The notes below the pieces were generated by a model. The model made no database searches and was not told the origin of the DNA. It was given only the letters and a program-made list of their open reading frames with translations. A DNA stretch of 9,119 nucleotides, taken from assembly GCA_030592655.1 (NCBI GenBank), contig JAUVIQ010000125.1, forward strand, positions 1-9,119. Reading direction: 5' to 3'. Below, piece by piece: positions 7,070 through 9,119 of this stretch. Made by a program: the position numbers and the translations under genes. Each line of letters opens with the position of its first letter. Position 1 is the first letter of the stretch. The stretch comes from Planctomycetales bacterium. Its GTDB lineage: Bacteria > Planctomycetota > Phycisphaerae > SM23-33.

Positions 7070-8224
7070 TCACCCGCCAAAGTCGGTCGCCAGGCGGCCT
7101 GTCGCTATGCGAACCATCGTTTCGTAATTCGCCATGGTCCTCGCCGTAATTTCCCGCCCGATGGGGCAGGCCGACGGCATCAGGACAAAGCCGCGCCCCT
7201 GCCCGGCGGTTCCCTCGCGCAGGGACTTGGCGACGACCTTCTCGAAATCGGCAGGGACCAGATTCTCAATATCGCTGACCTCGATATTCCCGAACAGAAC
7301 CATATCCGGCCCGTATTCGCGCCGGACATCGGCCAGTTCGACATCGCCCTGCGGCGGCGGCTCGATTGGGTCGATGGCGGCAGCGCCCATCTCCGCGATC
7401 ATCGGCAATACCGCTCGCAGCCGACCGTGGCTGTGAATCCGCGCGTAACCGTCGTATTTGTGAATGATCTCCACCATAGGCCCCGTGTATTTGACCACGT
7501 ACTGCTCGAACAGCCTCGGCGGGAGGTACGGCTCGGCGGCGTATTCAGGCCCGTAAATCCTCCAGAGGTGGCCCGGAAAGGCCTTGGCTACTTTTTCCGT
7601 TTGTTCGTGAAGGTATTTGGCGTGTTTTTCCAGAAGCCGGTGAAACAACTCCTGCTCAGTCAGGGCGATAATCGTATATTCGCTCATCGGAAACAGTTGG
7701 GCTGCCATGCAGAGCGGGTCGCCCGTATCAACCATGACAATACCGCGATCGCCGAGCCTCTCGTCCTCCGCCACCATTTTGGATACGTCCGGCTCGTATG
7801 CAAATACCTCGTCCGGCAGTTCGAGGTAGGCTTTGGCGTCGTCGATGTCCTTGAGCAGATGCTCCAGCGTCCAGTTAGTGTCCGTATCGGGAGAGCGACG
7901 GGACAGAGAGGTCATCTCTCTGCCACCGACTCGGAGCGTAGTCCGCGCGAAACGCGAGCCGTCCTTCTCGTACCGCTCAGTAGTGAAGAATTCGTCCCGA
8001 CAGTTTTCGGACGAGGGCTTCATTTTCGCACTGCGCATGCGAATAAGATCGGTCTGCTCCTCAGCCAGTTGCAGCAACGGCCTCCAGTCCGGCGAGTTAT
8101 ATACGTTGAATTCATCGGGATCGGTCGGATCCACGTCGAACCCGCCGATTTCGTAGAAATTCACAGCCGGACGATCCACCGGCTCGCCGCGCAGCGTCGC
8201 CATCAGTCTTTCACGTCGAGTCAT
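7070..8224 (-). CDS. URO-D superfamily protein, probable corrinoid methyltransferase-like
   Basis: 384 residues, ATG at 8224 and TGA at 7070-7072. It opens MTRRERLMATLRGEPVDRPA, the standard N-terminus of URO-D superfamily proteins outside heme synthesis. Later landmarks are DTGDPLC (166-172), IHSHGRLRAVLPMIAEMG (263-280), DPIEPPPQGD (285-294), LFGNIE (310-315) and PSACPIGREI (350-359). In the methylcobamide:CoM methyltransferases MtaA and MtbA of this superfamily, zinc is held by a His-x-Cys pair and a later Cys. Here the matching positions look like His264-Ser-His266 and, 86 residues on, Cys353, so a related metal site with His in place of the first Cys is likely. True HemE is improbable because the active-site N-terminus of HemE is absent. 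Such proteins typically act in methyl transfer or demethylation with a corrinoid partner, but no corrinoid protein gene is in view. It lies 30 bp behind the repressor gene on the same strand and may share its transcript. Confidence 0.88.
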   Translation of the reverse strand: MTRRERLMATLRGEPVDRPAVNFYEIGGFDVDPTDPDEFNVYNSPDWRPLLQLAEEQTDLIRMRSAKMKPSSENCRDEFFTTERYEKDGSRFARTTLRVGGREMTSLSRRSPDTDTNWTLEHLLKDIDDAKAYLELPDEVFAYEPDVSKMVAEDERLGDRGIVMVDTGDPLCMAAQLFPMSEYTIIALTEQELFHRLLEKHAKYLHEQTEKVAKAFPGHLWRIYGPEYAAEPYLPPRLFEQYVVKYTGPMVEIIHKYDGYARIHSHGRLRAVLPMIAEMGAAAIDPIEPPPQGDVELADVRREYGPDMVLFGNIEVSDIENLVPADFEKVVAKSLREGTAGQGRGFVLMPSACPIGREITARTMANYETMVRIATGRLATDFGG

Positions 8225-8236
8225 TACTGTATTCTA

Positions 8237-8243
8237 CCTCTCT
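8237..8243 (-). promoter_or_regulatory. Ribosome binding site of the URO-D gene
   Basis: Read on the - strand, AGAGAGG (8243 down to 8237) lies 12 nt before the ATG at 8224. The spacing is a little long but workable. The site falls within the 30-bp gap after the repressor stop codon (8255), which agrees with translation from a shared transcript. Confidence 0.55.
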
Positions 8244-8254
8244 GAAATCGCGCC

Positions 8255-9119
8255 CTATTGCCCCGGTCTGACACGCGCCAACACCCGTCTGGCCCATACA
8301 ACGTCGCCGGTGGGAAAGGACTGCGGGGCGTACTGTTCATTAATAGGTATGAGGTGGACCGTATCGCCGGCCCGCCGGAAAACCTTGCAGGTAACGCCGA
8401 TCTGTCCGGAAAGTTGAACCACCGCCGCCGACCCGTCCGCCGCAGAGGCCGAGGCTGAACATATCACAACGTCCCCGTGGCGAATGGCAGGCGACATCGA
8501 GTCCCCGTCAATCCGAACGGCAAAGGCGTCGGGGTGCTCGCGCTTAATCGAACCGGCAACGACGAACTCTGCCGGGGCGTCATCGACAGGATCGGTCATG
8601 GTGATTATCTGGGCGGCCTGGTCGCCTTCGCCGGCTTCGTCGCCCGCAACTGCCGAGACGACCCTGCCGGCAGAGCATCCAGCGAAACGATCTACCAGGT
8701 CGGAAAGGACCGTTACGCCGTCGGCGTCGTCTGAATTCTCCCAGAACTGCGGCACGCCGGCAGCAGAGCGACCCAGAATCGGTATCCAGTCCCGCTCCGC
8801 GCTACCCTCGGCGGATTCCGATATGGGCGATGATTCGGACGTCCCAAGAGGGACATCCCCAGGGGACGCTTGCGGTTTTTTTTCCGTTTGCGGTTTCGCT
8901 ACCGTTTGCGCTTTCGTTTTCGCCGGCCAAGACAGCGATTCGGCCAAAATATCCACGAACGCCGTCAAAGGCCCCGCCGAATCGGGATGATCGCTCAGGA
9001 GTTTCGCAATCCGCCCAATGGCCGGGTGATCCGTCGGTACAGCGTGAGACGATTCCGCCCCCGTCAGCAGCCATCGTAAATCAACACCGCCTGCATCGGC
9101 GATTTTCACCAAAATCTCC
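8255..9119 (-). CDS. XRE/CI-like repressor with S24 (LexA-type) self-cleavage domain, N-terminus missing
   Basis: The frame is open to the right edge; the TTG at 9112 is only the first possible start and is probably internal. Residues are counted from it (285). The visible start, ILVKIADAGGVDLRWLLTGAE, is the end of an XRE-type helix-turn-helix as in CI-like repressors; the rest of that domain is outside the window. Next come a helical segment (28-62), a Lys/Gln/Pro and Ser/Glu-rich linker (63-107), and an S24 peptidase domain. The domain starts WIPILGRSAAGVPQFW, with a probable Ala118-Gly119 self-cleavage site. The catalytic Ser205 is in DGDSMSPAIRHGDVVI and the catalytic Lys243 in TCKVFRR. 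The Ser-Lys spacing of 38 is close to LexA's 37. The cleavage site lies 87 residues before Ser205, against about 35 in LexA, owing to an acidic Ala/Gly/Asp-rich insert (about 130-190). In this family, repressors bind DNA as dimers and cleave themselves when RecA filaments form after DNA damage. Whether this one does is inferred. It could also be a host regulator unrelated to a prophage; no phage genes are visible. Confidence 0.9.
   Translation of the reverse strand, partial: EILVKIADAGGVDLRWLLTGAESSHAVPTDHPAIGRIAKLLSDHPDSAGPLTAFVDILAESLSWPAKTKAQTVAKPQTEKKPQASPGDVPLGTSESSPISESAEGSAERDWIPILGRSAAGVPQFWENSDDADGVTVLSDLVDRFAGCSAGRVVSAVAGDEAGEGDQAAQIITMTDPVDDAPAEFVVAGSIKREHPDAFAVRIDGDSMSPAIRHGDVVICSASASAADGSAAVVQLSGQIGVTCKVFRRAGDTVHLIPINEQYAPQSFPTGDVVWARRVLARVRPGQ
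8867..8920 (-). repeat. Three 18-bp tandem units encoding a hexapeptide repeat in the repressor linker
   Basis: On the - strand, 8920-8903, 8902-8885 and 8884-8867 encode KTKAQT, VAKPQT and EKKPQA, three units of the form xxK(A/P)Q(T/A). The first two DNA units agree at 15 of 18 positions; the third has drifted and includes a run of eight T (8876-8883; A on the coding strand). This is a flexible linker between the DNA-binding part and the protease domain, and its length could vary between strains. Confidence 0.75.

Noticed and set aside
7427..8245. Long open frame on the + strand (272 codons) opposite the URO-D gene
   Set aside because: It is the antisense shadow of a gene with clear URO-D motifs; its own translation shows no domain and has no convincing ribosome binding site.
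8255..9119. The repressor as evidence for a prophage
   Set aside because: No integrase, structural, lysis or replication gene and no attachment-site repeat is visible; S24 repressors also occur as host regulators.

Overview
The window holds four genes, two of them cut by its edges, plus one strong intergenic hairpin. Base composition is moderately GC-rich. The mix is one giant HEAT/TPR/beta-sandwich protein with Lys/Ala/Pro linkers, a URO-D family methyltransferase-like protein, and a self-cleaving XRE/S24 repressor with a long linker. This fits an environmental planctomycete (Phycisphaerae-like), but that is an inference from protein style; no rRNA or marker gene is present.

Layout: (1) Positions 2-5884, + strand: the 3' part of a very large gene, at least 1,960 codons and open through the left edge. 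It is a mosaic of helical repeats, TPR blocks, beta-rich blocks and linkers. A TPR+beta module of about 0.95 kb occurs twice in frame, at 1100-2050 and 2972-3925, and a third copy of the beta block alone lies at 2129-2550. (2) Positions 5885-6061: a 177-bp spacer with a 12-bp-stem hairpin and the ribosome binding site of the next gene. (3) Positions 6062-7066, + strand: a Rossmann-fold dehydrogenase of the dihydrodipicolinate reductase / 2,4-diaminopentanoate dehydrogenase type. (4) Positions 7070-8224, - strand: a URO-D superfamily protein, probably related to corrinoid methyltransferases, ending tail to tail with gene 3 only 3 bp away. (5) Positions 8255-9119, - strand: a CI/LexA-like repressor, missing its N-terminal DNA-binding part at the right edge. 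It lies 30 bp upstream of the URO-D gene and could be in the same operon.

The genes do not form a recognisable defence or mobile system. The two most informative features are the intragenic module duplication, with a core that looks homogenised, and the pairing of a self-cleaving (possibly damage-responsive) repressor with a URO-D methyltransferase-like gene. The dehydrogenase and the URO-D protein could both be catabolic, but nothing in the sequence ties them to one pathway.
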